Origin: Zingiber officinale
Taxonomy: Eukaryota > Streptophyta > Magnoliopsida > Zingiberales > Zingiberaceae
Assembly: GCF_018446385.1 (NCBI RefSeq)
Contig: NC_055990.1
Coordinates: forward strand, 26,435,891-26,499,890
Reading direction: 5' to 3'
Length of the DNA: 64,000 nt
Both the position numbers and the translations under genes were made by a program. Below are positions 12,408 through 23,815 of this stretch, one piece after another. Position 1 is the stretch's first letter, and each line of letters begins with the position of its first letter. The notes beneath the pieces are model-generated. The model was not told the DNA's origin. It was given only the letters and a program-made list of their open reading frames with translations, and searched no databases.

Positions 12408-12419
12408 GCTCTGATACCA
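12408..12419 (-). promoter_or_regulatory. Primer-binding site, LTR element copy 1
   Basis: The complement reads TGGTATCAGAGC, the initiator tRNA-Met primer site used by most plant Copia elements, two bases inside the 5' LTR. The equivalent site in copy 2 is at 43006-43017. Confidence 0.9.
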
Positions 12420-12421
12420 CC

Positions 12422-14007
12422 TGTTAGGACCAAAAGTAGCTAGAGGGGGGGGGGTGAATAGCTCGTCGCGTTCGTTCATTGCTCGGCGTTGCGTGGCGTT
12501 GCTTGTTTCTTCAAGAATATGCAGCGGAAAATATAGAAACAAATGCAATAACGCTAACACGGTTGGTTTACTTGGTATCCACCTCACAAGAGGTGACTAA
12601 TCCAAGGATCCACACCACGCACGCACCCTCCACTATGAAAAACACTCCTTTTCGGTAACTACCGAGGGCGGAGAAGCCCTACAAGACTCTCAGTACAAGA
12701 AGAAAGGAAAGGGAAACAAAATACAAGCGCAAAGCTTACAATGAGTACAGAAAACCCTAACCCTAGCTTCTCTTCTTGCCTTTGATCCACCTCTTGACTT
12801 GGAAAGCTTCCAAGATCCTTCAAGAACTGGCGATCTGATCTTTGAGAGCGCTGTGGAGGAGCTGGCGAGTAATCTGGAGTGAATTGGAGAAGAGATACCG
12901 CAGCCATCGAACGCCTGCAGCTATAAACGATGTCAACGGTCGGATCCCGATCGATTCGAATGTTCCCAATCGATCGGGGAGGCTTTGGATCGATCCACGG
13001 ATCGATCCAGAGCGCCTCTGTGCTCTGGAAACGCGCCTGGATCGATCCACGGATCGATCCAGCGCTTATCGCGCGAAGTAGCCGCTTCCCAATCGATCCA
13101 CTGATCGATTGGGACCTCTGGATCGATCCACGGATTGATCCAGAGGCTCTCTGTTCGCTGGGACAGGTCTGGATCGATCCACTGATTGATCCAGAGCCTG
13201 GATCGATCCACTGATCGATCCAGCACTTGATTTTTATCCAAAACCAAGTCCCAAACCTCCCAAACCAGCACCCGGTCAACCTTGACCTGTTGGTATGTCA
13301 TGCCTAGCATCTAGTCACTCCCTTGACCTGCTAGGACTCCCTTACCAAGTGTCCGGTCAATCCCTTTGACCCACTTGGACTTTTCTCTGTGCCAAGTATC
13401 CGGTCAATCCCTTTGACCTACTTGGACTTTTCTTTCATGCCAAGTATCCAGTCAATCCTTTGACCTACTTGGACTTCCCAGCACCAGATGTCCGATCATC
13501 CTTGATCCATCTGGATTTTCCCTTGCCTGGCTTCACTCACCAGGACTTTCACCTAGCTTCACTCACTAGGGTTTTCCATCTGCCTAGCTTCACTCACTAG
13601 GACTTTCACCTGGCTTCACTCACCAGGATTTCCATCTGCCTAGCTTCACTCACTAGGACTTTCACCTGACTTCACTCATCAAGATTTCCATCTGCCTAGC
13701 TTCACTTACTAGGACTTCCTTCTGCCTGGCTTCACTCACCAGGACTTTTCTTCTGCCTGGCTTCACTCACCAGGACTTTTCTTCTGCCTGGCTTCACTCA
13801 CCAGGACTTTCATACTGCCTAGCTTCACTCACTAGGTCTTTCATTTTGCCTAACATCCCAGTTAGGACTTCCCAGTCAAGTATCCAGTCAACCTTGACCT
13901 ACTTGACTCTTCTTCAATCAATATCTTATTGTCAAACATCTAAACCCAAACCAAGACTCAGCTTGGTTACCCAGGTCAACCTTGACCTGAGGGATATTGC
14001 ACCAACA
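12422..14007 (-). repeat. 5' LTR of gag-only element copy 1
   Basis: 1586-bp LTR (5' LTR in element orientation), nearly identical to 6689-8211 but longer by one hairpin unit and by extra palindrome sequence. The G run here is 10 bases. Confidence 0.9.
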
Positions 14008-14012
14008 GTATC

Positions 14013-14640
14013 CACCATGGTTAAAGAAATCAAAATTATATGCATGACCCATATCTGAAAACCTTTTTTTGCAATGTTGGACCTAAAAAATTTTCATTGA
14101 GCTTTGTCTTCATTAATGTCATAACTTGAATATCTTTTTGTTGGAGAAGGTGTTATACTCCTCCATGTTTTAGGGACTTAAGGAAGCCCCTTACATTTCA
14201 AGAATCAACATTTATTTACGATCATTGCGGACAGCTCACACCCGTGGTTGTCTTATGCTCCTAGGCATAGGAGTTGTTTCTTCTGTCAGTTCCTTTGCAC
14301 TCGAAGAAGTTGTTGTAGTAAGGGAGGATGTTGAGGCCTCTTATGTGGAGCATAAGGTTATACTTGCTGTTGTGTCTAAGGAAGAAGATGAGCATCCTAA
14401 CTCGGACGGTGCAGGCTGGCCTATGCCATCCTCTGACTGGCTTGGTATGTTTCCATTTGCTTTCTGATTTGGCTTAACCTGTTGAGGTATATTCTGATTT
14501 GTTGCTTCATCACCTCCATGTGTCACTTCTTCACATTCAAGGGGAGGTACCACAACTATCAGAATAAGGCTATTGACAACCACAATTGCCAGATTATTTG
14601 TTGCCACTGAAACCTTCACATTTGTCCTCTATTGGGTCGG
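14013..14640 (-). pseudogene. L1 ORF2 start (endonuclease) and ORF1/ORF2 junction
   Basis: On the complement, 14215-14050 reads NVRGFLKSLKHGGV and DIQVMTLMKTKLNENFLG, the start of the plant L1 AP-endonuclease domain ('WN-RGL-...-D-..l-ETK'). 14640-14260 is the linker between ORF1 and ORF2. Degenerate, and continues past the LTR element at 6523-6683. Confidence 0.75.
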
Positions 14641-15304
14641 TCTCCATTGCTGCCTCGAGCAAGTTCTATACCTCATTCTTGTTCTCCCCCTGCCCCTCAA
14701 TGATTGAGACCTTGGTCTACTAGGTTGCTGCCCATTTCGAGCTGCTGAAGGCCCCTGTTCTGGCCAGTTGGGCTACTATCCAGCAAAGACGGCACCTTTG
14801 CGACAATTCTCTTTGCGATGGCCAATTTTCGATAATCTTCACGGAAATCATGCTCCATTTCATAGAATATTTTGAGCTTTAATTGCACTCCTATGGGCAG
14901 CATGATAGGCACCTCATGAACCCTTTCTTCGACAACCGAAACTTCTACCATGTGATGGGCATATTCCAATCTTTCCCTTGTTCTTGTCAAATTATTCGTG
15001 GACAATGGTTTTCCAACCTCTGATCCAATCATGCTCAATATCTTTTGCGATGAACAATTCGGTGGCAAGCCATGGATTTGGATCCAGGTAGGGACAAGCC
15101 TTTCATCCTCATTGAATAAAAAGCAACACGACATGATCTTCAAGAAGATCGGGATGCCAAATGCAAAGTATCACCCTCCTTTTAAGGTGATGTCCATATC
15201 TTGCTTCGTACCAAATTGGAACACAACCCACCCACTTATATGCATGAAAAACTTAAAGAGAACTTTCCATCGAGACGTTATTGCAACTATTCTATTTCTA
15301 CCCA

Positions 15305-16209
15305 TATAATACCTCGGTTCTGAGATTCTGGTTAAGTATGGCTTAAAAGATTAGATGGTACTATCCATATCACCAAGGTGCACCTTCCATTTCGAAAGCC
15401 CAAACTTAAGAACTCCAAAGTTAAGCGTGTTAGACTTGGAGAAATCTGAGGATGGGTGACCTCTTGGGAAATTTTCTAAGGTGCGTGCAAGTGAGGACAA
15501 AGCACGTTGAAAGGACCTCTGGTGGTCTGTACAGCTAGTTGTCAACCCGATGGGCAATTCTGGTGGCGTTCCCGATTCAGTTCGGGTGGGCCCCGGGCCG
15601 GGGTGTTACAAATAGTATCAGAGTGACCTTGCGACCGTGAGTGCGCCTGTGGCAGGGCACCCAGGGCACCACCTAGCGAGAGAGAGTCTGGGATTTGTCT
15701 GTGGTGTGATTCGTGGTTACACAACGAGGACGTTGTGTCTTTAAGTGGGGGTGATTGTACTACCCTGGTTTTGAGATTCTGGTTAAGTATGACTTAAAAG
15801 GTTAGATGACACTATCCATATCACCAAGGTGCACCTTCCTTTTCGAAAGCCCAAACTTAAGAACTCCAAAGTTAAGCGTGTTTGGCTTAGAGAAATCTGA
15901 GGATGGGTGACCTGACTTGGAGAAATCTGAGGATGGGTGACCTCTTGGAAAGTTTTTCAAGGTGCGTGCAAGTGAGGACAAAGCACGTTGAAAGGACCTC
16001 TGGTGGTATGTGGAGCTAGTCGTCAACCCGATGGGCAATTCTGGTGGCGTTCCCATTTCGGTCCGGGTGGGGCTCGGGCCGGGGCATTACAACCCGTCCG
16101 GGTGGGGCTCGGGCCGGGGCATTACAACCCGTCCGGGTGGGGCTCGGGCCGGGGCATTACAACCCGTCTGGGTGGGGCTCGGGCCGGGGCATTATAGCTC
16201 GGGTGTCGG
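15305..16209 (+). mobile_element. Cassandra-type TRIM with 5S-rRNA-like LTRs
   Basis: Small non-autonomous LTR element. LTRs are at about 15305-15611 and 15756-16091, each carrying a stretch very like the 5S rRNA internal promoter: AGTTAAGCGTGTT (box A region) and GGATGGGTGACCTC (box C region). The interior starts with TAGTATCAGAGTG, close to the tRNA-Met primer site, and ends with a purine tract (AAGTGGGGGTGAT). A shared CCCAT at 15301-15305 and 16210-16214 is a candidate target duplication. The right LTR has an internal duplication of about 33 bp and a 35-bp tandem expansion at its end. It has no genes, as is normal for the family. LTRs differ by several per cent, so it is older than the gag-only copies. 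Confidence 0.85.
16091..16195 (+). repeat. 35-bp tandem repeat at the Cassandra LTR end
   Basis: Three near-perfect copies of a 35-bp GC-rich unit (key words AACCCGTCCGGGTGGG and GGGCCGGGGCATTAC) starting at 16091, 16126 and 16161. They repeat the last 35 bp of the right LTR. Confidence 0.95.
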
Positions 16210-16255
16210 CCCATGAAACAATTGACAAGGCAGAACCCCATTGCATCTTTCATAG

Positions 16256-16754
16256 TAGGGATGCAAACGAGCCGAACCGAGCCGAACAGAATTAGGCTTG
16301 AGCTCGGGTCGTTTAAGTTATATTCGAGCTCGAGCTCGGCTTGTTTTAGAATTATCAAACTCGCGAACAATTCAAGCTCGGCTCGTTATTAGGTCGATTA
16401 TCAAAGTTAACGAGTCTAACTCGTTAAACGAGCTTCGGCTCATTTTCGGACTCGTGTAGAGCTCATTTTTGGCTCGTTTTAAAGCTCATTTTTGGCTCAT
16501 TTTAAGGTTCGTTTTTTTGCTCGTTTTAGAGCTTGTTTTTTAGCTCGGTTTAAGGCTCATTTTTTTGGTTCGCGAGACTATAAACGAACATGTTCGCGAG
16601 CTCACGAGCCGAATATTCTTAAGCTCGAGCTTGGCTCGATAAAATTGTCGAGCTCGAGCTCAACTCGATAAGATAAATGAACGAACTCGAACAAGCTTTT
16701 TACCGAATTGAACTCTGAATAGCTCGCGAACCGTTTGGTTCGTTTACATCCCTA
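16256..16754. mobile_element. hAT-type MITE
   Basis: 499-bp element with terminal inverted repeats TAGGGATGCAAACGAGCC (left) and TAGGGATGTAAACGAACC (complement of the right end). Flanked by 8-bp duplications TTTCATAG / TTCCATAG with one mismatch. The interior is rich in GAGCTCG repeats and can fold back on itself. No coding capacity. Sits in L1 ORF1. Confidence 0.9.
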
Positions 16755-17699
16755 TTCCATAGTGTCAATATCATCAAAATCAAAAGCTAACCCCCCCCCC
16801 CCTTGGCCTCATACTGATCCAAGTTCATGGCATTCTTTGTCTTCCGATTGTCCTTAAAGAGGTTGGCCCAAGATTTTTTTTGTTGAGGTTGCTTGTCCCT
16901 TCCATTCCCAGCAGTAACATTGCCTTCATCCGACAAATTGTTCCCAGCTGGAGGTTGATGTTCTTTTGGCAATGCCTCCTCCTCCACGATCGGTGGTGGG
17001 TTTGGTATTCTTTCGGCTTAATCTTGGGGACACATTTGAGTTGTTCTAGGTGACAAGTTAGCCACACCAGCCTCATTGTCCACCTCATCCTGCTATTCCA
17101 AGTCAACGTGATTTTGTTGCCCATTTGTTCCACCGTTTCTACCACATATGAAACCTAATCTACAACATCATCATAATTTACCACATCCTTAGGAGCCTTT
17201 TGACCTGATTTGTCCTTTTCTTTTCCTTTCTTCTTTGTTATGTTGGATGAGAAAATCCAGTTGGACCTAGGGAATTAGTTCACCTCTCAACTTACCCAAT
17301 GAATGCACTTGACATTCAATGTTTTGAATTAGCCCCAAGGGAGTGGATTGCCGCCCAGGATCCTTTTGCCACTTGTCATTGAGTTGATGGGCAGTGTGGG
17401 CGGTGTTTGGCTGGTGAAGATCACCAGAGAAGGTCAAAAGTCGTTAGACAACACCTCCAACAACCGAGAATCTATCGGAACCTCCGCCTAATTGCAAAAA
17501 ACCAAAGCTAGAAACACTTACCTCAATGCTTAGACCTCCAAAACCCTCCGGGAGTGGCCCTCACAGTAGGTGAAAGCCTCTCAAACACAACACCTAGCCT
17601 CCTACTATTGGTGAGGTGGAAGAAAACCACTTTCGACCATGGTTGATGGTTGCCCACAACAAGTTCTTCACTGGAGCACCAAGAAATCATAGAGAGAAG

Positions 17700-18690
17700 T
17701 TTTAACTTTCACCATTTAATTCTAAGTGTCACATATATTTTTCTTTTAGTGATATTATGATTAAGACGTGTATCTAAAACTCATAACCTATATTGGTTAA
17801 TTATGTTTTTTCCAAGGATAATCTTTTAATCTTTACAAATTTTTTTATCCCTTCTCCTAACCGTAAGAAAGTAAATTTATAATTTATTATTTCTAACTTT
17901 TGAACATGACTAAATATTCTTCTCTTTTCTTAAAAATTGTATTAATATAGTTTTTCCTTCTTTATTTCTTGTTCCAAACTCATAACCCTCATGTGCCCTC
18001 TAATATTACTCGTATTTCATATGCCCATTTAGATCTTTTCCTATTAAAATTATTTCATTTGACAGAATATTTTATAATACTTTATCTAGTTCATCCCAAA
18101 ACTTAGATTTTATATCTTTATTTAATTTTACTTGAGATGCATATATGCTTATTATGTTCATAGTTTCTTTCACTATTATTATCTTGATAGCTAAATTCTA
18201 TCACTCATTATAACTACTCCTAAATTTTATTTTTAACGAACTATTTATAATAATACCTCCCAATTTCTTATTTTACTCTTTCCTATGTGTCATACTTAAA
18301 ATTTGAGTTTTCTATCATCTTTACTTTCTCACCTACTCCTTTTATCTCTGTACACACCAAATACTTTCTTTCATAATCATTATATCCTACTACCTCTTTT
18401 GCTTTACTAGTGAGTGAGAGTTTCTATATTCCATGTTCAAAATCCTAGACTATTAATTTTTTTATAATATTTATTTTATTTTTATCCAATCTATGATGTA
18501 AGAGTTTTTGCCTATTTAACACTACACTCAAATTCTCATGGAGATATAATGATCCTTGCTAATACGATACAGTCGGATTATGCAACGTGAACTCTTACAT
18601 ATTTAACACTATACCTGAGTTTTGGAGATGTAATTGTTCTTGTCGAGATGTTACAATCGGACATTGTAATACATCTTTCAGGAGAAACAA
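17700..18690 (-). mobile_element. RTE-type LINE, 5' untranslated and endonuclease half
   Basis: The 5' part of the RTE LINE whose 3' part is at 1-1882. On the complement, 18300-17720 reads MNIISIYASQVKLNKDIKS-like sequence, FWDELDKVL, LIGKDLNGHMK, and the closing KWWKLK of the endonuclease region. 18690-18500 is the 5' leader, with two similar 70-bp blocks ending in a 'GATACAGTCGGA'-type word. Many stops are present. Confidence 0.75.
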
Positions 18691-19521
18691 CATAGTATTA
18701 ATATAATGGTTTAATAAATTTGTTTATTAAATATTTACCTAATGAATTCTCCTCTTTTATCTAGATTTGAGATATGATCACGGAGTAATTAGGACGGACT
18801 CAAAATAATACTTTATGATAATTTTATTAAATAAATATTCTATTTTTGCGAACGGCTAATGCAAGATAAAACTCTATACTTTATCACAAAACTCTAATAT
18901 TGAGCTTGTAAATATATTTTACATCTTTTCTATGGTTAAAGATTTATCACAATAAATCTTAATTATTGTCTCTTAAAGACGACATGGTTAGCGGGCCCAA
19001 CCACATGCAGCCAAATTAAATCCACCTCGTGAACAGTCGCCACCCGCCCCTGCAGTGCACATAACAGCAACGCTTCTGCTACTCCGCGGACCATCCCAAT
19101 GCGGCTCCTCAATTAAGCCTGGTCCAACGTCCACTTCGTCACACTCTCACACCCTTCCGTCCTAATCATGGATCGGAAGACCTCGTATCTCTAACACGGA
19201 TCCGCTATAATGTACTCGCGCTTCCTCACCACTAGGAGCTCGTAAAGTGATCAATGGATCAGTTGGACAGGAGCTCTTACGTGTATGCTGTCGGGTACAA
19301 TGTGTTCGATCCGAATCCAGAAGCGTCCGCCACCGAAAACAAAGGAGATTCCATTCGGACTAAAATACCCTTTACTTCGGGGCTAATCTCGCTCGCTCTC
19401 GTCGTTACACGCAATGTTATTCTTGGCATTTCATTTTAATAGTAGTGAGGCGGAGTGGCAGCGTTGCCTTCGAGGTCCAGCTCCGGCGTTGGAAACCGAG
19501 GGGAATGCGGAGGAGCCGAGG
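18691..19521 (+). other. Intergenic region upstream of the remorin gene
   Basis: AT-rich to about 18960, then more GC-rich. No gene is seen. The second half probably includes the remorin promoter and 5' leader, but I could not fix a TATA box or a transcription start. Confidence 0.4.
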
Positions 19522-22500
19522 ATGCCATCATTAGGGTTGGGATCGGATGGCGCGGCGGTCGGGAGGAAAGCGAAGCGGAGATCGAGGTTGGGGCGACGGC
19601 GGAGCGGAGACGGTAGGCGTGACTCCCCGATCTACTACTCCTCCGATCGCCGCTCTTCCAGCGGAAACGTATACAACGGCGAAGCCGGCGGTAGTGTTAC
19701 TGATGGCGGCGACCACAATGACTTGGTCTCTATCTGCAATCCCTTTTCTGTGATTTTTCTCCTTATTAAATCTATTTTTGGGGCCATTTTCGCGTTATTT
19801 TAGTCTTTGTCGTGGCGATCCAGCAGCGTTCTTGAGACAAAAAAAAAAAAAAAGGTGGAACTTTAGATAGGAACTCAAAGTGTGACGAGTTGGTTTTCTA
19901 GGACTAATAAAATGGCAAGCGGACATCGATCGAGGAAGGTCCCCACGATGTGTCTTGCGAGAGAAATCGCTAGGGCACTAAACTAAGAGCTAAGATCGAG
20001 AGCTTTACAGGGACCTCCTCGGAAAAAATGTTAGTTTTTTCTTGAACGGAGTTGCATCTTTGTTCCATGCGACTAGAGAGGCAGAGCTATGTACCAAAAC
20101 AATGCAAAGAAATTGGAAGGCGAGGAGAAGAACCTTATATAGGTAAACGAAGCAAGAACAAGAAGAAAAAAAAATGGCAAGACAAAAACATAGAAGAGAA
20201 AAAAAGAAATAGAACAGGGATTTTATTTTTGGTCCAGATATTGATATTGATATTGATATTGATATTGTTTTTTTTACTTCTCTTCGAATATCGATCTATC
20301 TGTTTCTGTAGTTTCTTGTAGCGACATGGGTTGGATTCTGTGTTTAACAGAGACGCTTTCGACTTTTTGTGATTGATACAGCCTTTGACGGTACTTGGGC
20401 ACGCCGGTGGTGGCCCTCCTGCGGATCCAGATCCTGAGACCAGACCCTTCCCTTGTCCTGTTGGCTTTCCACCGCCGAAGAATCGCTCCAAAGGTCCGTA
20501 CTGTTCTTTCTGCGGCTGGCACTTCCCTTAGCTGAGCTGGTGTTCGTGCCATCCCCACTAGTCTGCTTCTTTAAAATAGAAATCGATCGATTTCTCTGTC
20601 TTGCAGTGACTGCTGAGGACTTTGTGCAAAGAGAAGTAAGAGTTGATGAAGAAGGGAACGATGAGGTAAAGGAGGAAGGAGAAGTAGTATCATCTTTGGC
20701 CTCGTCAAAGCATTCTTTTCCCCATCCTCCCAGAGGTATGTGGCACTCCCTCCATCAATAACCCATAGCCACATTTGTAAAGTTGTGAATTTCTGGTTCT
20801 AGCAGAATGCCAGAGCCAACAATGCAGATCCGAAGAGGCTGCTTTGACCAACAGGAGGAAGCTGCAGCGGCGGCGGCCTGTATCGCTCGACTTCAATGGC
20901 CAAGGTGCTGATGCATCTGTTATGTCCCCGAGGTTCTTCATTGGCTTAGCAGCAGGGATGAAGAAAAGCTCTGCTGATTCATCTTGGAGCAGATCCGGCA
21001 TATTACAAAGCCCAGGGACTCCTAACTACAGGCATGGAGTTGGGGTGGCTGTGTACCAGAAGGGGTGGAGCTCTGAGAGAGTGCCTTTGCCGGTACACAG
21101 CAGCTGTAGGCGCGATGCCAGCAGAGTTATCCTGCCTTTTGCCAATGGGAGGACTCTGCCCTCTAAGTGGGAGGACGCCGAGAGATGGATCTTCAGCCCG
21201 GTCTCAATTGATGGAGCTGGGAGGTCGCCGTCGTCCCTCTCACACTATAGGCGTCCCAAGTCAAAGAGTGGACCACTTGGACCTCAGGCTGGCCTAGGGC
21301 TCGGCAGCAGCTACTCGCTGGCTTCACCGGTGGTCCCTTGCTTTGATAGTGGCAGGGCAGGAAGCATTACAGCAAATTCGCCCTTCCTGGCTGGAGTTTT
21401 GATTCCTGAACAGGATTTTTATCACAATGGTAATAGAGGAAGAAGGGGTGGTGGGGGTGTTTGCAGTGGAGGAATAGGAGTAGCTGGTGTTGGTGCCATG
21501 TGTGGAAAAACTCATTCCACAACAGGGGATCCTTACATATTCCGATCTGCTAGCATCCATGGATGGTCTGAAAATGCCATCGAGTCATCTTCCTCAATTC
21601 CTAGCTCTCGGGGTACTATGTCGTGTTAAACTATTATATTAATTGCCATCTCTGAAGAGATTTCTTTTATCACAACCATCAACTCTAAATATCATTGACA
21701 AGAAAACTAAACTACATGCAGTAGAAGTTTGTGTTCTCTTAGTTGGTTCTTGCTAGAAGCACAGTAATCCTAGACTTCAATCTAGCAATATGACATTAGC
21801 ATGTAATTAAATACATTTTATAGGATATTATTCAAATACAGCTATTCAACGTACCTCAGTATTGTAGTAGATCATTATGTACATGAAGCAAGTCCATGAT
21901 CTATCCCTGTCAGTCACAGCTTGCTTGGTAAGTATAATTGCAAGTCATACTTGATCACTATTTTGTTTCTGTGCTTAATTCCTCATAAAAAAAACAGTTA
22001 TTCAGACTTGCAAGTTATGTGGAAAATATGTAGCTGATAACTGGGGATAAATTGCAAGTTTTGGTTTCCTTCTGTAACCTAGTTTGTCTGTAAACTGTCT
22101 ATCACTGTATCTTTGTATTAGCTTCATCATGTTATTCTGTGTGCTATTGCCATGTTATTCTAATCTTCCACAAAAAGAGATATTAAAAAATCATTATGAA
22201 GATGAGAGTGATTGGTTGAAATGGATAAGGTCTTTTGGAGTCTTGTGTAATTGAATGATCCTGATGTGCTCCCTGAGAATGGGTGGCATCATTGCTTTTT
22301 CAAACTATAAGCTACGGATACTCATAGATGCATTCTTACATATGTATATACAACATGCATTGATTGCAATCCTAGGGCAATTTTGTTTCCTCGTTGACCA
22401 TTTTAGATTTCTTTTACTGCTTTTAGCAAAACTATGTTGCTCCTTTTTGCTGGAATGAGAACCAACCCTACCATCCAAGTTCCTTCAACTCTTATTGTTG

Positions 22501-23815
22501 GATCATTTTACAGATGAGAAGTCGGATGGCAGCAAAGAAGAAGCATCCGTGGTTTCCATCTCAACTTCAAGGAAGGATGTGGCAACACAAATGGGTCCAG
22601 ATGGAAGCACTTTCTCCTCTCCTAACGAGGGGCCTTCTTCCCCCTCCCCAGTCTCAGCCCCTGCAATTGTGGAGCTAGAGAGCCACTTCTCAAAGATTGA
22701 GGTTAGGGATGTGCAGGTAGACAATCATGTGACCCTAACCAGGTGGTCCAGGAAACACATAGCGCAAGGCTCTGATAGGCAGTCAGCAAGCATCGCAGAA
22801 TGGAAGAAGACTATTGAGGGAAACACTACTTGGGAAGTTACTGAGACAGCAAAATGTATATCAAGGTGCCCTGATACTTTCTATGGGTTATTAACATTTT
22901 ACACATGGAAATTGTTTTGAATCAAACTCTACCATTAATAGTGTTGAACGGGGATTGGGTTTAGGTTTTCGGCACCTATGTTTCTGATGAAAGGACTAAT
23001 ACCAGACTGACCCTTTACCAGGTCACATAGATGAGTAGTGGTAATTGAGTCCATGCTCTAGTTGATCTACCTAGCTGAGAATGACACCATTTCTGCAAAA
23101 TTGGGCTTGTGTAACTTAAATGTCGATGCTGATAATCTTTACACCACAAATCTGCGAATTGATTGCTTTTCTGAAACATTTACATTACAGTGGTTAATTT
23201 GGGAAACGTGTCTTCTTAAGCTAACCTTAATTGTTTGAATTTGTACATATGAAGATGACCACTCTCTTTTGCACTGTTACCTGCTTGGTGATTTTCTGAA
23301 GATGGCTTTGGAATAGTGTGTTGGTTTTTTTTTTGTGATGTGCACATTCAAATCTTCTACTTTGCAATGCATTTGATAGGTATAAGAGAGAGGAGGCCAA
23401 GATCACAGCATGGGAGAACTTGCAGAAGGCAAAAGCTGAGGCAGAGATCAGAAAACTAGAGGTGCATTAGAACTCGGTCAATTATCTTATTTCTGCAAAA
23501 TTTCTTTGTTTTAACCATTTTTGTCTATGAATTTTCTGAAATTTAAATGCACTTAACTTTGTTCGGAGTTCATTGCTCATTTAGAAATAACTAATCGCAT
23601 AGCAGATGAAGCTAGAGAAGAAAAGGTCATCCTCTATGGAGAAAATTCTGAGCAAACTTCAATTCGCACAGAAGAAAGCCCAGGAGATGAGAAGTGCCTT
23701 GACTACCAGTCGAGGCAACCAAGCAACAAGGACAATGAAAAAGGTTTCATACCTTGGCAAAACTGGCCAGATCAGTTCTCTGAGTGGGTGCTTCACCTGT
23801 CATGCTTTTGGTTAG
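19522..23815 (+). CDS. Remorin family protein (long N-terminal region, C-terminal remorin domain)
   Basis: Seven coding exons with phase-matched GT/AG borders: 19522-19725, 20382-20493, 20607-20735, 20803-21612, 22514-22865, 23380-23461, 23606-23815 (632 aa). Remorins are plant plasma-membrane nanodomain proteins that oligomerise through a C-terminal coiled coil and act as scaffolds in signalling and cell-to-cell traffic. The C-terminal domain (about residues 505-605) is clear: ETAKCISR, YKREEAKITAWENLQKAKAE, IRKLEMKLEKKRSSS, then QKKAQEMRSAL. The end GCFTCHAFG carries two Cys that could be lipid-modified, as in the known membrane anchor. Residues of exons 2-4 include PCPVGFPPPKN and LPSKWEDAERWIFSP, a conserved stretch of long remorins. 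The first exon is the least certain: it was chosen for phase fit, and an in-frame upstream ATG lies at 19414. Confidence 0.85.
20237..20267 (+). repeat. Hexanucleotide microsatellite in remorin intron 1
   Basis: About five copies of ATATTG in the intron between coding exons 1 and 2. A likely length polymorphism. Confidence 0.95.

Larger units (their letters stand above)
6689..14007 (-). mobile_element. Non-autonomous gag-only Copia-like LTR element, copy 1
   Basis: A 7.3-kb LTR element on the minus strand with a perfect 5-bp duplication GTATC (6684-6688 and 14008-14012). LTRs are at 6689-8211 and 12422-14007 and begin/end TGTT...AACA. The primer site matches initiator tRNA-Met (12408-12419) and the purine tract is at 8212-8225. 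The only coding region seen is a gag with two zinc knuckles; no protease, integrase, RT or RNase H is recognisable in the 2.3 kb downstream of gag. The two LTRs look about 99% alike by eye apart from repeat-number changes, so it is young, probably under 1-2 million years. Gag looks broken in about one place. A sister copy is at 37332-44456. Confidence 0.9.
14640..17560 (-). pseudogene. L1 LINE ORF1 remnant (DUF4283-like), interrupted
   Basis: ORF1 of the L1, split by the Cassandra TRIM and a hAT MITE. The N-terminal part lies at about 17560-16790. The central part at 15143-14697 reads ERLVPTWIQIHGLPPNC and SMIGSEVGKPLSTNNLT, a close match to the DUF4283/RNA-binding region of plant LINE ORF1 proteins ('vWvri.glP...w....l..ig..iG.pl..D..T'). 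The zinc knuckle expected after it is not convincingly preserved. Non-functional. Confidence 0.75.
1883..17699 (-). mobile_element. L1-type LINE, heavily nested, inserted in the RTE LINE
   Basis: A dead plant L1 LINE on the minus strand, about 5.8 kb once later insertions are subtracted. The 13-bp direct repeat TTTTAACTTTCAC at 1870-1882 and 17700-17712 is its target duplication, and the RTE reading resumes exactly across it. In element order: ORF1 with a DUF4283-like region (17560-14640), AP-endonuclease (14260-14013, 6683-6523 and 5140-4850), reverse transcriptase (about 4570-3265), and the C-terminal zf-RVT-like end (to about 2270). Insertions: hAT 5149-6514, LTR element 6689-14007, Cassandra 15305-16209, MITE 16256-16754. 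No clear poly(A) run is seen at the 3' end near 1883. Confidence 0.85.

Noticed and set aside
15397-15475. Possible 5S rRNA gene
   Set aside because: Only the internal-promoter half resembles 5S rRNA, and it lies in both LTRs of a Cassandra TRIM.
15988-16295. Gly/Arg-rich overlapping open frames
   Set aside because: Produced by the 35-bp GC-rich tandem repeat; 35 is not a multiple of three, so the repeat cycles through all frames.
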